Source: Ctenosaura bakeri
Taxonomy: Eukaryota; Chordata; Lepidosauria; Squamata; Iguanidae
Direction: 5' to 3'
DNA: 64,000 nucleotides
Assembly: GCA_948474755.1 (NCBI GenBank)
Contig: CAOLHI010001013.1
Span: 496,001-560,000, forward strand
Every line of letters begins with the position of its first letter. Position 1 is the stretch's first letter. The translations under genes and the position numbers were made by a program. Below the pieces are notes generated by a model. The model searched no databases, was not told the DNA's origin, and saw nothing but the letters and a program-made list of their open reading frames with translations. This document shows, in pieces, positions 21,002 to 33,036 of the stretch.

Positions 21002-22019
21002 TTCCCACAGCCCTAGGCAGCATAGCCACTGGTGAGGAATGTGGAGAGGTGTAGTTCAACAATATCTGGAGGGTCGTAGAATTCCCATCCCTTGACTAAT
21101 GTCTCTAACTTGGCCATGCTTGCTTTCACATTCTATAAAAAGCAACAGTGCTTCTCCTTTAAAAAGTAAACACCCTAAACAGATTTAACTGGCTGCTTTA
21201 TTTATGCTTTTGATGTCTGTGGACAGTGTCTCTGAGCAACACACACATACATAATGGAACCCTTTTGAGATGGGAGGCAGTCAGAGCAAATTTATCTGGT
21301 TGATTCTGGATTGCATTGCTGCCTGAAATTACTGTAACTTGTGTTAAAGTACAACTATTACATCATGAGAAAGGAAGCTTGTGTGACACATTGGACATGT
21401 GCATTTGCAGTTTTCCCCTCAAGACAAGGGGAGGCTGGTGGGAAACAAAACAATGTTGGTTTGGCAAATATTTGATAAGAAATACTTTTCATCAGAGAGG
21501 AACAAGTGGAAAACCTTTCTATAATTAAATGGCATTGCAACATTTTATTCCTTTCTGCTTTTCAGATAATGTATTGTGCTCACATTATAGTGTTAGGCTG
21601 TGATTTTGATCATGTCATATTGAGGTGATCTCTCTTATCCCTACAAACAGTAGTTGAGAGATAACCAATGTGTTGCAAAAACAGGAAGTAAATGAATCAA
21701 ATATCATCTTAAAATGATGAATAAGTCCAAGACTGTGAAATTCCTGCTAGACCTAAAATTCTCCAGTACTAGTTTCCAGGATACAAAAATACAAATATAC
21801 AATACAATACGAAACAATACAAAAATAAAATCAATATTATTCGTTAGTCTGTCTTCTCTCCTGCAGTATTTTATATTTGCCCAAATCTGTCATGAACTTT
21901 GGCTAATCTTATTAGGAAGTAGCAACTTTTTCACAAACTTGAGATATTTTTTAGAAAGCAGGAAATATATTCTGGCACAGGGGTAAGTTACTTCAAATAT
22001 GGATTTCAGTTCATCACAT
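21002..22019. other. No gene; palindromic repeat remnant at the start
   Basis: 21010-21105 carries gtagttcaacaatatctggagg, half of a larger palindromic repeat family (compare 39046-39156). The rest is unassigned, with a low-complexity (ATACA)n-like patch near 21780-21830. Confidence 0.4.
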
Positions 22020-22376
22020 CATGCCCTTTGCCACTGAAAACAGGAACACATGTGGTCTAGCAACATTAAAGGTCAAGATGGCAAACATTATTGATGAGGA
22101 AGAACAGACTGCAGCAGTTTGCTTTTACCTGAATGTACAGGGAAGGACAAGGTTCCCCTTCTTCCTCTTCTCTTCTTTCCTCCTTAACCAAGTGCAAACT
22201 GCTTTTGCACTTAGAATTCATTTTATACCAACTGAAGTAAGCCCAAGACGAAGGAGGAAAGTGGGAGGAGAAGAGAGAAACTGGGACATTTTGAGAGCAG
22301 CTGAAAAAAAGAAAAAGTGGAATGACAGAGGGTGAGTCAGGACTGTCCCCGCCAAATTGGGACAGTTGGAGGGTAT
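22020..22376. mobile_element. MITE of the CATACCCTCCAAC family, uninterrupted copy
   Basis: Left end degenerate (catgccctttgccactgaaa), right end gacagttggagggtat. Internal blocks match 949-2105: gatgaggaagaacaga, gcagtttgcttttacc, cttttgcacttagaattca, ttttgagagcagctgaaaaa. It gives the unsplit length of about 357 bp for this family. Confidence 0.75.
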
Positions 22377-22479
22377 ATCAGATGTGTAGTAAAATAAAGT
22401 AGTAGTAAATTTCATAGTAAAATGTACTTTGTACCATTCCAGATTATAGGTTTGTGTTAATGACATACATAATGACTGT

Positions 22480-22902
22480 GGCCCTTTCCGCACCTTACCT
22501 GCATCCTGTGATGTCCTGGCATCTTCCCAGCAGTGCCTTTGCCAGGATGGGAACATGTCCCAAACACTCCCCTCTGCACCCAGCCAGCTGCCTGCAGATG
22601 GTAGTGTTCGGGACACACTCCTTCCTTCCACAGTGCAGCCAGCCTCTTCGTGTGCTGCTTTGAGGAAGGAAGCACCTTGACAGCGCTTCTGCCCTTTCTG
22701 CACAGCCCCAGCCAATGTGATCATCATGCAAAAGGGGCCTATTACCAGATTTTTTTTCCTTGTGGTAGTATAATGTGCAATCACGATGGCTGGGGACGTG
22801 ACAGGAGCAGACCATGACAATGTTGTGTGATGGCTTGCATTGCAGACCAGCTTCAATGCATCTCCACACTGGGAGGGATAGGGCCATATTTCAGAAATGG
22901 CC
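22480..22902. mobile_element. Complete 423-bp MITE with TGT target duplication
   Basis: Starts GGCCCTTTCCGCACCTTACC and ends CAGAAATGGCC, with TGT immediately outside on both sides (22477-22479 and 22903-22905). Internal ccttccacagtgcagcc is shared with 13556 and 44029. Frames of up to 212 codons across this block are chance readings through two adjacent MITEs. Confidence 0.8.
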
Positions 22903-23891
22903 TGTCACTTTTGTCTGTCTGTCTTTCTCTCTTTAAGTAGATAACTTGCACTGCAGGGAAAGGGTCAACCTAGAACTTTTATCCTAGTATGTGAGAGCTT
23001 CTTGCTTACATGAAAGGGTTTGGGGAAGGGTGGGGTTTTTTTCCTCCTTTTTTATAGGGTAAAATTTTCAAAAGGGGACTATCCCATTTTGCTGTCTCAG
23101 GTCTATGATTTATTTCACTTTTGTATATATAGATTTTGTATATATAGATTTGGTTTCTGTCTGTCTAAAATCAATGTGATTCTGTTTAAATTGATGTATG
23201 ACAACTGCATCAGTCAAGCTCCCTGACAGATGGTTTTACATTCCATGGTTTACATAGCCTCTCTCAATAGAAATACATCCAGAAAGGAACCTGTATAACT
23301 ATTAGGTCGTAAAACCCTATCATATTCTTTGTGCTTTGCACCTTGAAATATCTCTTCTGGTACTGGGGCATCAATGGCTTAACATATTATCTCAATAAGA
23401 AGAAAGTGGTAAATTAACATTTACGTGTTTGTTTTATTAAGTCTGCTGTAAGTAGGACTGCCATATCTGAAATCAGACAGTCTAGATTTTACATCTGAAC
23501 TGTTTAAAAAACCCCTATTATGATGGGAATATAGTCATGGCTCTAATTCAGTAAAGATCCTTTTAGTCTTATGGAGATAAAAAGGTATTGCAAATATCTT
23601 GTTAGAAGACTAATGACTGCTTTGTTATTATACCACCGAGCGAAATTCTCCCGGCAGGTATAATTACTATTCTGCATGGTTGAGTTGCCATGATAAAAGT
23701 TCTCCTTTTACACTTCTCAGAAAATATAGTTAATAGCACCATTACAATTAGGTTCTCAAGAAGCTACTATAAGAAGATATAATGGTTCTGATACTGGAGG
23801 TAATATGACTAGTAGCTTTTAGTAGTCTTAGCCTCCATGAATGAGTCCCATTCTATGCAGAAATGTAGTATATAAATTGAATAAGTAAATA
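22903..23891. other. No gene recognised
   Basis: Unassigned. It contains a duplicated ttttgtatatatagat unit (about 23120-23150) and a non-repetitive segment near 23560-23780 with accaccgagcgaaattctcc. No ORF of interest. Confidence 0.35.
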
Positions 23892-24904
23892 CAGGTATAC
23901 TTCAGTTAACAAAGTAAATATGTTTCTGGGCCTTACCTCTTTAACAGAAAATTTGGTACCAGGGGTAGAAATAATGTGGAAAGAATAGGGATAGGTTCCC
24001 CTACACCATAAAAAAAGAACATTTGTTTCAAGAAATGTCTTACTCAGAAAATAATAACAGTATTATAATAGTAATTATATTATATTAGTAATAATATACA
24101 GAAGTTAAAAACAAACAAACAAACCACGCACAGAAAACCAGGTCAACTAAGCCTTGCATATGTAAAGAAAATCATTTTTACCCTTCTAGAGGCTCCTTGA
24201 AGTCTTCTTACAAAATCCATGTGGGGATTATTATTTTTTTATTAAAAGCTACAGCTTTTCTAATGGTTTCCATTTTGGAAATCGTAATGAAATGTATACC
24301 TTTTTTAACATGCTGGGTGAGCTAGTGAAGTAGGTTTATCTGTTTTCCTCTTTTATCTCTGTTTTGATGCCCATTATGTTCAATAAGGTGAGAGAGCCAG
24401 TGTGTTGTAGTGGTTTGAGTGTTTGACTACAATCCTGGAGACCAGAGTTTGATTCTCTGCTTGGCCATGGGAAGCCATTGGGTGACCTTAGATGTGTCAC
24501 ACACTTTCAGCCCCAGAAAACCCTGTGATAAGTTTTCCTTGGGCTTGCCATGAGACAGAAACAACTTGAAGGAACACAGTAATAACAATAATATCCAGTA
24601 AGAGATTTCTGAGGCAGTTGCTGTTTACCTTGGCTGCTGTAGGCAGGCACACACAACTACATAAGGTCAGCCAGACCAGAATCTTGCTTCTTTCAGGCTC
24701 AAGGTTTATTGCATTGTTTCCTGAAAACATGCTGCTGCAACCCGACACCAAGTGCCCATGTTTCTCCAGCCATTCTTCATCATTCCCTTAATGCTGATAC
24801 TGCTCAAAAACTTCCAGCTACAAAGAAGACAGTGGGGAAAGAGACTTTTTATAATGTAAAAAGAAGCTTCTTTGTAAGAGGCTTTGTTAACTGAAATATC
24901 ACAG
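23892..24904 (+). mobile_element. Tigger/pogo-like non-autonomous DNA transposon, copy 1
   Basis: Left end CAGGTATACTTCAGTTAAC with TA outside. Right end ctttgttaactgaaatatca then cag with TA outside. The left 120 bp match, inverted, the right end of the element at 50175-53104 (ttggtacca, tctttaac). The right 200 bp match that element's left end (ctccagcc...cattcttcat, tgcaaccc). TA duplication and a CAGGTATACCTC-type terminus fit Tc1/mariner-pogo (Tigger) elements. No transposase ORF. An S1 SINE is inserted at 24391. Confidence 0.65.
24391..24592 (+). mobile_element. S1 SINE inside the Tigger-like element
   Basis: gagccagtgtgttgtagtgg opens the tRNA-like head. cttggccatgggaagccatt, gggtgacctta, acacactttcagccccag and the acttgaaggaacaca tail follow. 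It lacks the central aaggcaatggcaaacctc block. Confidence 0.8.
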
Positions 24905-25075
24905 TAATATAAAGCACATTGGTCAAACTCTTCTTTCAAACTATACAAGCAGGCAAACACTCCATTTCCAGTAGTAAATTCCCAGTCTATGTGTTGTGTA
25001 AAGAAGTAATTCTTTTTTATCTTTCTTGAATCTCCCACCATTTAGCTTCCATGAGTGACCCCAAGTTGAAGTATA

Positions 25076-25608
25076 GTAAGAGTTCTGCATTGGTAGGGCC
25101 TCATTTGGAATACTGTGTCCAGTTCTGGGTGCCTCAATCCAAGAAGGATATCAACAAGCTGGAATGTGTCCAGAGAAGGGTGATGAAAATGGTGAAGGGT
25201 CTGGAAGCCATGCCCTATGAGGAACTGCTTAGGGAGCTCGGTATGTTTAGTCTGTAGAAGAAAAGGTTAAGAAGGGACATGGTAGCCATGTTCAAATATT
25301 TGAAGAGATGTCATGTCGAGGAGGAAGCGGGCTTGTTTTCTGCTGCTCCAGAGACTAGGACAAGGAGCAATGGATTCAAGCTGCAAGAAAGGAGATTCCA
25401 CTTGAACCTCAGGAAGAACTTCCTAACGGTCAGAGCTGTCCAGCAGTGGAATATGCTGCCTCAGAGTGTGGTAGAGTCTCTTTCTTTGGAGATTTTTAAG
25501 CAGAGGCTGGATGGCCATCTGTTGGGAATGCTTTGATGGGTGTTCCTGCATAGCAGGGGATTGGACTCAATGGCCCCTGGAGTCTCTTCCAACTCTATGA
25601 TTCTGTGA
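25076..25608 (+). mobile_element. CR1-type LINE 3' end, 5'-truncated
   Basis: Encodes the CR1 reverse-transcriptase C-terminus: [35 protein letters not shown], then after an in-frame stop at 25256-25258, [17 protein letters not shown] and [10 protein letters not shown]. Ends in the CR1 tail cagcaggggattggactcaa, then tctatgattctgtga. Highly similar to the end of the longer copy at 50625-52817. The stop codon and truncation make it dead. Confidence 0.9.
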
Positions 25609-25689
25609 AGAGTTGGAGGAAACAACTTCTCCCAGTCAGCTATCTCAGCTTTGTTAACATGAGGCATAATGTTATGCACAACTCACATT

Positions 25690-26600
25690 GATTTTATTTC
25701 ATCATTTATTTATATCATTCTTCATTTTAAAAAAATCCCAAAGCAGATTGCTATTTTGCTGTGTTTACAAATAAGGAAATACAATAAGCTTATAAGGCAA
25801 TAAAACACTAAAATATTATAACAGTTTTTCATTAAAATCATTAGAGGTAACTGATGAAGTTGAGGATCAGAAAAAATGCCTATGAAAACAAAGAAGTCTT
25901 CAACTGGAAGCAGAACCATTCTGCATTGGGAACCTGCCTGATATCACTGAGGAAATTGTTCCACAAAGAGAGTGTCATAATAGCTAAGGTCGTCCTCTGC
26001 ACTGCAACCAAGCTGACTTAATTTTGTCATGGTATAGGAAGAAAACCCTCACCAACAGAGTGTGGGACCATCCTGGTCTAAACAGAAGAAGCCAGACTTT
26101 TAGATAAACTAGTACTCAGATATTTAGGTTCTTATAAACCAAGATCAATATGTTGGGCCATCCTCAATAGCTATTTAGCATCAGTGATTAATTTTCAGCA
26201 CAGGGATTATGGCTGACAATGGACCCCACTAAGCAGCCTATTGGCTGTATTCTGCACTAGTAAATCAGCTTCCAAACCAGAACCAAATCTAGCCTCATGT
26301 AAAGTGCATTACAATAATCCAGTTTTGACGTTAGCCGTGCATGAATCACTGTTGCCAGACTATCCCTTCCAGGAATAGCCAGAGTTGCCAATGTTGGGAG
26401 TAGGTTCTCTTAGCCATTGCAATTCCTTGTGTTTCCAAAGATAAAGACAAATCCAACCATGGGTAACACATCTGTCCCCATAATAGGAGTACAACTCCAT
26501 CCTAGAAAAGACAGATGACCTAACTCCAGGGCCTGTGGTCTGCCTATTCACAGAGCCCTCATCTTTCAGGGTCTTGGTTTCAGTTGGCTAGGCCCCAACC
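25690..26600 (-). mobile_element. Old L2-type LINE 3' end, minus strand
   Basis: The 3' UTR pattern starts near 25700 (atttatttatatcattcttc, caaagcagattgctatttt). Upstream coding remnants include an equivalent of the dyCNALY region (catgtaaagtgcattacaat near 26297). It is more diverged than the copies at 10866 and 35100. Confidence 0.55.
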
Positions 26601-27930
26601 AGCCCAGAACTGCATCTAGGCAGCAATTTGTTTTTCGCCCTTCAGCGTTTTCTAAACTAAGAGCAACAAACATTGTTCCTTTTCTTTAAAGACGGTTGGT
26701 CCAACCCTTTGATTATATCAGTTGCCTTTTTCTGCATCTTCTACAATACTCCAATAGTGTTTTTGAGGTGTGATAATTAGAACTGAACACAATAGTCTAA
26801 ATCCAGTTGCTAAGCCCAACTAGAGAAGACTCTTTCCATCAGTGGAATTTACATCTGCTTTACCTACCGTCCAGCAATTGATTCGTTTACTCTAGGGGGG
26901 GCTCCTAGGTTTAAGCTGGTATTGCAATTGTGCCTGCACAGTAGATTTCTATAAATGCAATATGATACTTGCAGTCTAAATGTATTTTTCTGTACTTATT
27001 GTCATTATGGAATTTGCTTTTCTCCAGCAGCCAAAAACTGGCTCAACATTTACATCTTTTAGGAGCCTGAGAGAATCCATGCTGTTTCCACAAGTTTTTC
27101 ATACCTTTTTAAACCTCCTGCTATAGAATTTTCCTTTAGTTCATTTTTATTTCTGTTTTATCTGCTGCTTTTAGCATATATTTTTCTGGCTTTTTTTTGT
27201 TTTGCTTTCAGCATTAGTTGTTATGACATTTCAGCAATAAATGAACATTTACAACAATGATGGGCAGCCTGTAGCCCTCCAGGTTGTTGGCCTACAACTC
27301 CCATAAACCCTAGTCAGTATAGTTAAAGATGATGGATGATAGGATTTTCAGACCAATTACTTTTGTAGGGTAACAAGTTGCCCACCTTGATTTAGCAAAT
27401 AAATATATTTGTTGTAAAGCTTTGTTGATTAAACGTGTCTCTATTCATTTCAGGGAGTGATTCATTTTAGGGCACAAACAACTACAGTAGGTGAACATTT
27501 TTCTCTAATATTAGTGTACTCTTTCCTCTCTGTGACCCTAACTTTGTTTTGCCAGAGCATATGCTGCTTTCAGTTCACTAGATCTGGTGTGCAAACTGGT
27601 AAGAAATCCAACTACTGGTTTCCACTAGAATGGATCCATTGAGTCAGTTGCTGAATGATAACTCAGCACTTAAGTAAATCAAAATACTTCATAACAGTGT
27701 ATTTTTATGAGCTATTTTTATTCTTTTGTGCTATTCCTGTTGTAATCGAAAGTATATTGGGGTGTGTTTGTCTTGAATGGCAAGAATCATCAGCTTCACA
27801 AAAAACCTGCTCTTGGTAGAGATGAAAACTACTAGATTTTTTTAAAAAAAATAGATCAATACAGCTGCCTGCAGTTTTGGATTCTCCTTGAAGTTATTGC
27901 TATAGAGATTTGCATGAGAAGGGATACACT
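26601..27930. other. No gene recognised
   Basis: Unassigned AT-rich DNA. About 27255-27390 is a remnant of the palindromic repeat with ggcctacaactcccataaac. The 61-codon frame at 27457-27642 is not recognisable. Confidence 0.35.
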
Positions 27931-27944
27931 TCAAAATTTACCTT

Positions 27945-28070
27945 TTTTAACAATTAATAACAATTAATAATATAATAATATAGTATATTCTATATTGTAA
28001 ACATTAACAAGTCTTATGAACTTATGCTTGTAAGAATGAAAATTTTTAATAAAAATAAATTAAAAAAAAA
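27945..28070 (+). mobile_element. Short L1-like 3' end with poly-A
   Basis: AT-rich sequence ending attttttaataaaaataaat and A9, as in an L1-type 3' terminus. A possible imperfect duplication (taccttttttaac before, tacctgtttttacc after) is too weak to rely on. Confidence 0.35.
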
Positions 28071-30137
28071 TACCTGTTTTTACCATTGCTAGACATGGAC
28101 CCTTTAAGAGACCTCTCTTTTATGTCTTACTCTGTGGGAGTTACCACAGGGAACACTGTAATTAAACAGAATTGATTACATAGAACTGTTTCATGGTTAA
28201 ATGAACTGGGGATAACTGTCACATTTCCCAAGACATGTGGCAATGGTTGGGAAAGGTGCCTGCCTGTTACAGTGTAAACAGATGTCTTACAATGGAACTG
28301 TTGACTGTGTTATTTGCTGGAAATAGTTATTTGCATGTTTATTGGAGTTTGATTCAATTGTTGAGCTTCATATACTCCATCTGTGTTCTCTCCCTTTCAT
28401 GTCAAGCAGTAGCGGACCTGTTAGAGGAAATTCTCTTAACACATTTCTAATCTTTTCATTGCAGGTCAATTGCTGCGATTGAAAATGTTCAGAGAGGATC
28501 ATGGTTCTTGGATGACAATGTTCTTCAGTACCATCCTCTTCCTCTTCATTTTTTCTCACATATACAATCTGTGTCTCCTTATGGCTGGTAACATGAGGTA
28601 GGGTACATGATTTCTCTAAACCAAAATTCTGTCTTTTATACATCATGATAGACAGGAATGTTGAATATAAACATCACAACAAGAAACAAATTCATTCTAA
28701 ATTTCCAGTGGAGCATGATGACATTAAACATCTCATGACTGAAAAATTGTCTCTTGGGTAGAGAATATTACTTGAGTTGTTTGGTGTTTTTTTTTTTAAA
28801 TGCATTGGTTCCAGCTGCTAATTTCAGATGGCTAGGAAAGTGGTATGTTTTGTGTTCAGTCTTGATCATCACACAATTCTTTTTATACCTTAAGCCTCAA
28901 GGCCATTTGTAAGAGAGATATACATGGGCACAATTTCATAGAGTTCAATATTTGATTGAAAGTTTAAGACTCCATATTGTGGGTCTGCTTTCCCACTGAG
29001 GGATTTTCAGGGGCCTCATTCAGGGTGGTCATATGAAAAAGAAGCATGGAACATGTCCCAGCTTGTGTGGTATTGGACATAACAATAGATGCAGCTTGTC
29101 ACGCAAGATCTATCTTCTGAATTTTGTTCTTTAACAGAACTGTTAAAGGTGCAGGTGCTGTGTTCTGTTTGTTCATGTGACTACCTTCATGAAGGTCTCT
29201 GCATGAGCAGGACTTCAGTAGGAACATAGGCCCAGAACATGCAAGATGGAACCTGCCCACAAAAGCAGAGCAGTCAGACAGTATAAAATGATCATGGGAA
29301 GTATGACCCTATGGAAGACATCTAATCAAAATTATCCACAGAAGGGGAAATTAAACCAAGACACAGTGAAACCAAAGTAGCCTGGTTGATGACAACAACC
29401 TAATGCTAAAAAAAGAGTCAGGCGAAGAAGATAGGCTGGAATGGAGGGACCCTTGTGTGTCATGAATTGTCTTGAGAAGTCAGTCAGACCCGTGAATCAG
29501 AAAGGAAACAGATTGAAACAGAGTAAGGATACTGATGGTTGTGTGTCCTCTTATTTCAGGCTAGCAAGCTTCAGTTGCTGGCTGTATGAGGCATAAACTT
29601 TGTCTAAGTTGCTTCCAGGCAAAGCAAAACAGGTCAAAATGAAATAGATCCTCTATTGCTGGAAGTGTAGCACTCAAAATATTTTGCTGATGGAGTCGAT
29701 GGGAGTCATGCAAGGATGAACAAAATGTTGTCCTCCATATTGGCTCTGCTGGCTAGAATGGCTGGAAATTGTAATGTGACAATATATAGAGAATCTCACA
29801 CTGCAGAGCCTAGCCCAAGTCTCGTTTAGTAGCAAAAGTAATTTCTGCTATATTTCACAATTGTCAATATTTACACAATAAGCAGCTGTTTTTTAAAACA
29901 TAGCTCTAGCTGCTGAGTTTTCATGAAAAACACTAAAAAACTGAGAACTACAATCTGAAAGAGAGACTCGTAAATTGCCCCCACTGGCTGACAGAATCAT
30001 GATATCAAAGTTCAAGCTCCCCTAGCTGCTGCTGACAAGGCACGTAGCTAATCTGTGAGGCTTTTGTTGCATCTTTTGCCTATTTAATGTCTCTCTTGAA
30101 CTCTCCCTGTATCTCCTTGCCTTTCTGGATAAATCTG
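28071..30137. other. About 2 kb with no recognised gene or repeat
   Basis: AT-rich, unique-looking. Frames of 71 and 92 codons near 28235-28646 overlap on opposite strands and match nothing. About 29690-29790 has a weak palindromic-repeat trace. No splice or coding pattern is convincing. Confidence 0.35.
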
Positions 30138-30225
30138 GGGCCCTTTCACACTACACCACTATATCATGATGATTGCAGTTTAGCTGCTGTGGCAACATCC
30201 TATGGAATCCTGGGGTTTGTAGTTC
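30138..30225. mobile_element. Left half of a hairpin MITE
   Basis: GGGCCCTTTCACACTACACC, then ggcaacatcctatggaatcc and tggggtttgtagttcc, matches the left arm of the hairpin family. The right arm is absent. Confidence 0.65.
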
Positions 30226-31218
30226 CTTATATTTACCTGTAGAGACCTCAAGAGAGCAATGTGGCATGATGGAGAACAGAAAGCAGGGAACAGCAGGGTG
30301 ACATCCCAAGACGGTAGGAGGAGCCTTCCGTCCTTTGCCTCTCCAACACAGACTAGGCACTTTTAACAGTACTCTTTTCCCTCCAGGGTGTTCTATTGTG
30401 CACTTGTGTTCTCTCTCTAGTTTGGGAGGAAGAAATGTACATAAGCTTGCCTAGTAGTTAAAGCACTAGTTTCTAAAATGATACCAGGAATACAAAATGC
30501 ATATTACACTGAAATGAAATTCTACTGTTCAGATCCATGGCCAGTGTTTCTTTTCTATCTTCTAACATTCACGAGTGCATTTCTCCAGGGAACCACCAGA
30601 GAGCAGCAAAAGGCTTTCAAAAGATCAAGTGGACTTTTTTTTTTTTTTTTTTGCACTTCCAAGTCTAGCCACAGGGTCCAGTATTTGAAAGCTGTCAGTG
30701 GTCTCCTGTTGTATCCATTGCTCAATGCTCTATACATGCAACAGTCAGTAACAAGAGCTGATACAGGCTTCCCATACAAAAAAAACTTCCATCATATTGA
30801 TTTTTGCAGTTGCCTTAAAAACAGAAAAAAATCGAATTAGAATGGAATCTGTCTGTAGAGAATTCTTCAGGTTATGTTTGAATTCAGCTAGAGTTCCTAC
30901 ATTTTTTGGTGGTGGTGGTGATGATGGCGGTGGTGGTGGGAATCACAAGTACTGGGAATTGTGAGGTTACTAGAGAAAGTGTATTAGCCATGCGGCTGAT
31001 CTTGCTGTGCCTGCTAGTGTGTCATATGCATGTCAACTGGAATCACATTTCTTTTATTGGAATCCTGAACCCATTTGTGTTTTACATACCAACATGATGC
31101 AGCTACAGCTGACTCTTAGACTGCTTGCACTTGATGTATTTCTAGTAACATCTATCAAGATTCCCTCCCTTTACTTTTTGCTGTGTTCCTTTTCCTGTCT
31201 CTCTGGAATGCTTACCTA
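30226..31218. other. No gene recognised; low-complexity patches
   Basis: Includes a T18 run about 30635-30652 and a GGT/GAT-rich stretch about 30908-30941. The 120-codon frame at 30478-30840 runs through the poly-T as poly-Phe and has no family resemblance. Confidence 0.4.
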
Positions 31219-31220
31219 TA

Positions 31221-31529
31221 CAGTAGTCCCTCTACTTTCACAAGAGTTTGGGGTGGAAGACACCTGTAAAACTGAAAAACTATGGAAAACTCCCTCTCCT
31301 CTTGCCCGAGTGAGTGAGCAAAGGAATGCAAGCTTCTAATTTTCCTCCCCGTCCCTTTCTCCTCCCATCTCCCAGTCATTTATGAAAGCAAAGGGAGGGA
31401 CTAATGTGCCTGTGCCATCCATCCTGACTCCCTTTCCTGCGTTCCTCCTGTTGTTTGCTCCAGCAGGCACACACCTTATGAATAATCAAATTCCCGAATG
31501 TCAAACTCACAAATGTGGAGGACCATCTG
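31221..31529. mobile_element. MITE with CAGTAGTCCCTC end
   Basis: Left end CAGTAGTCCCTCTACTTTC with TA outside; right end cacaaatgtggaggaccatctg. Approximate inverted termini and a TA site suggest a Tc1/mariner-like MITE. Related copies at 43160-43485, 45361-45825 and 62911-63358 share the terminal theme tccatatttgc/gcaaatgtagaggg. Confidence 0.55.
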
Positions 31530-31774
31530 TCAAACTAAGGTTTAGTCTAGCCTTACCTAGTGTGGCTACTTGCAGATGTTTTGAACTGTAGCACCCATGA
31601 GCCCCAACCTGTATGGTTGGTAGCCAGAGAGGCTGAAAGTTGTAATCTAACATCTGGGAGGTGCCAGAGTGGGAAAGGAGAATTTTGGGAAAGCCCAGGC
31701 CACAATAAATATGTTAGTTTTGAAGGTACTGCAAGACTTTTATTTTGTTTTTCTTCTGTGTGAGGCTGCACAGA

Positions 31775-31895
31775 AAGGAGCAGTTCATAAAGGAATTATT
31801 CCAGAGGAGGGGTAGGAAGTCTGTCAATACTCGGGAAGAGTATTGACGGACTTCCTACCCCTCCTCTGGAATAATTCCTTTATGAACTGCTCCTT
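31775..31895. repeat. Near-perfect hairpin, 58-bp arms and 5-nt loop
   Basis: 31775-31832 and 31838-31895 are reverse complements with one mismatch, separated by GGGAA. The left arm is original target flank. The right arm is the 5' end of the retroelement insertion that follows. The hairpin tip CTC-GGGAA-GAG lies inside the target-site duplication. Confidence 0.95.
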
Positions 31896-32100
31896 AGAAA
31901 TAAAATCGATAAAAGTTGATCTAACAAGGGGAGGGAGGAAGGATAGGATTGTGATAAATATTAGGATATGTATATACAAGTTAAGCGTTCTTTTTAGTTT
32001 AAAAATCTGAAAAATTTATAGACTTATGATCTTGTTTTCGAAATGTATTAATTTATCTTTTAATAAATAAATAAAGGGGAAAAGAAAATGGAAAAAAAAA
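31841..32100 (+). mobile_element. L1-type retroelement 3' end with fold-back 5' junction
   Basis: Flanked by a perfect 13-bp target duplication TACTCGGGAAGAG (31828-31840 and 32101-32113). The last 205 bases are AT-rich 3' UTR ending aataaataaataaagggg, gaaaatgg and A9. The first 55 bases (31841-31895) are not element sequence: they are an inverted copy of the DNA just upstream of the target site. This indicates that the target strand's 3' end folded back and primed synthesis on itself before joining element cDNA. Confidence 0.85.
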
Positions 32101-32113
32101 TACTCGGGAAGAG

Positions 32114-32790
32114 GAAAGCGGTGCCTATGGCACTTCACGGTCATTCGCCTCAGAAGACTTACAACAAGGTGTTGTCTAAGGTAACCATGGCAACATCCAG
32201 GGCACCTTTTGGAAGAGAGAGATGGACTATGTTTGAAAGCTATTCCACCTCTTTGTTCCTTTTCTAAATGTAAGGAATAATACAACAGTTCCCATCTGTG
32301 ACGTTTTTGTGAAGAAAATACAGTTTCTCAGGCTTTGTAGCCTATATATTTATACATTGCAAAATCCTGTAAACATTGGTGCTCCAATTAAACCAAAGAT
32401 TCCTGTTTCTGTCAGAGAAATGTATGCTGTTTCAGAGTGCAGCCGAAGTAAACAGACAATACCACCCACTCCTGTTGCCTCATCCATTGTTATATGCATC
32501 AGTCAAGATAACAGGACACAAATCTAATTATATATATAAAATTCAATACATGTCTTGATTTAGACCGGAAAATAATAATCACTTACAACCTTGATTCCCC
32601 CCTCCATTTCCAACAATATGATGTTCAGGATTGTCAGAAGAAAAATTATGGGTAACTGTATCATGCTCAACCTGAACATTCAAAAACCAAAGTTGGTATT
32701 GTTATTTTAAACTTGGAGTGGGAAGTTTAATCCAGATATTAATATCAAATTAACTGAGTGATTCTTGCATGTGTTATGGCTGGAATAGGT
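32114..32790. other. No gene recognised
   Basis: Unassigned. The frames of 72 and 60 codons at 32309-32558 overlap each other in different frames and match nothing known. Confidence 0.35.
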
Positions 32791-32800
32791 TATTATGAGC

Positions 32801-33036
32801 CCTAGTGGCACAGTGATAGGGAGCCCTGGTGGCACAGTGGTTTAATGCCAGTACTGCAGCCACATGGTTGTGAGTTCGATCCTGCCGGGCTCCAAGTTGA
32901 CTCAGCCTTCCATCCTTCCACAGGTCAGTAAAATGAGTACCCAGCTTGTTGGGGGCAATTAGCTAACACATTGTAAACTGCTTAGAGAGTACTTAGCTGA
33001 TAAGCAGTATAGAAATACACATGCTATTGCTATTGA
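32801..33036 (+). mobile_element. tRNA-derived SINE (family S2) with duplicated head and target duplication
   Basis: A 10-bp direct repeat TATTATGAGC flanks it (32791-32800 and 33037-33046). Pol III boxes are visible: A-box tggcacagtgg near 32831 and B-box gagttcgatcc near 32872. The 3' part (attgtaaactgcttagagag, gcagtatagaaatacac, ctattgctattg) is the LINE-like tail used by squamate SINEs. The first roughly 22 bases of the SINE are present twice in tandem. Confidence 0.8.

Noticed and set aside
22218..22856. 212-codon minus-strand ORF
   Set aside because: It runs through two different MITEs and the junction between them. No domain is recognisable.
30478..30840. 120-codon plus-strand ORF
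   Set aside because: It passes through an 18-base poly-T run read as poly-Phe, has no family resemblance and no supporting splice signals.
32819..32895. Possible tRNA gene (A- and B-box present)
   Set aside because: No cloverleaf with matching acceptor stem. The sequence continues into a SINE body with a target duplication.
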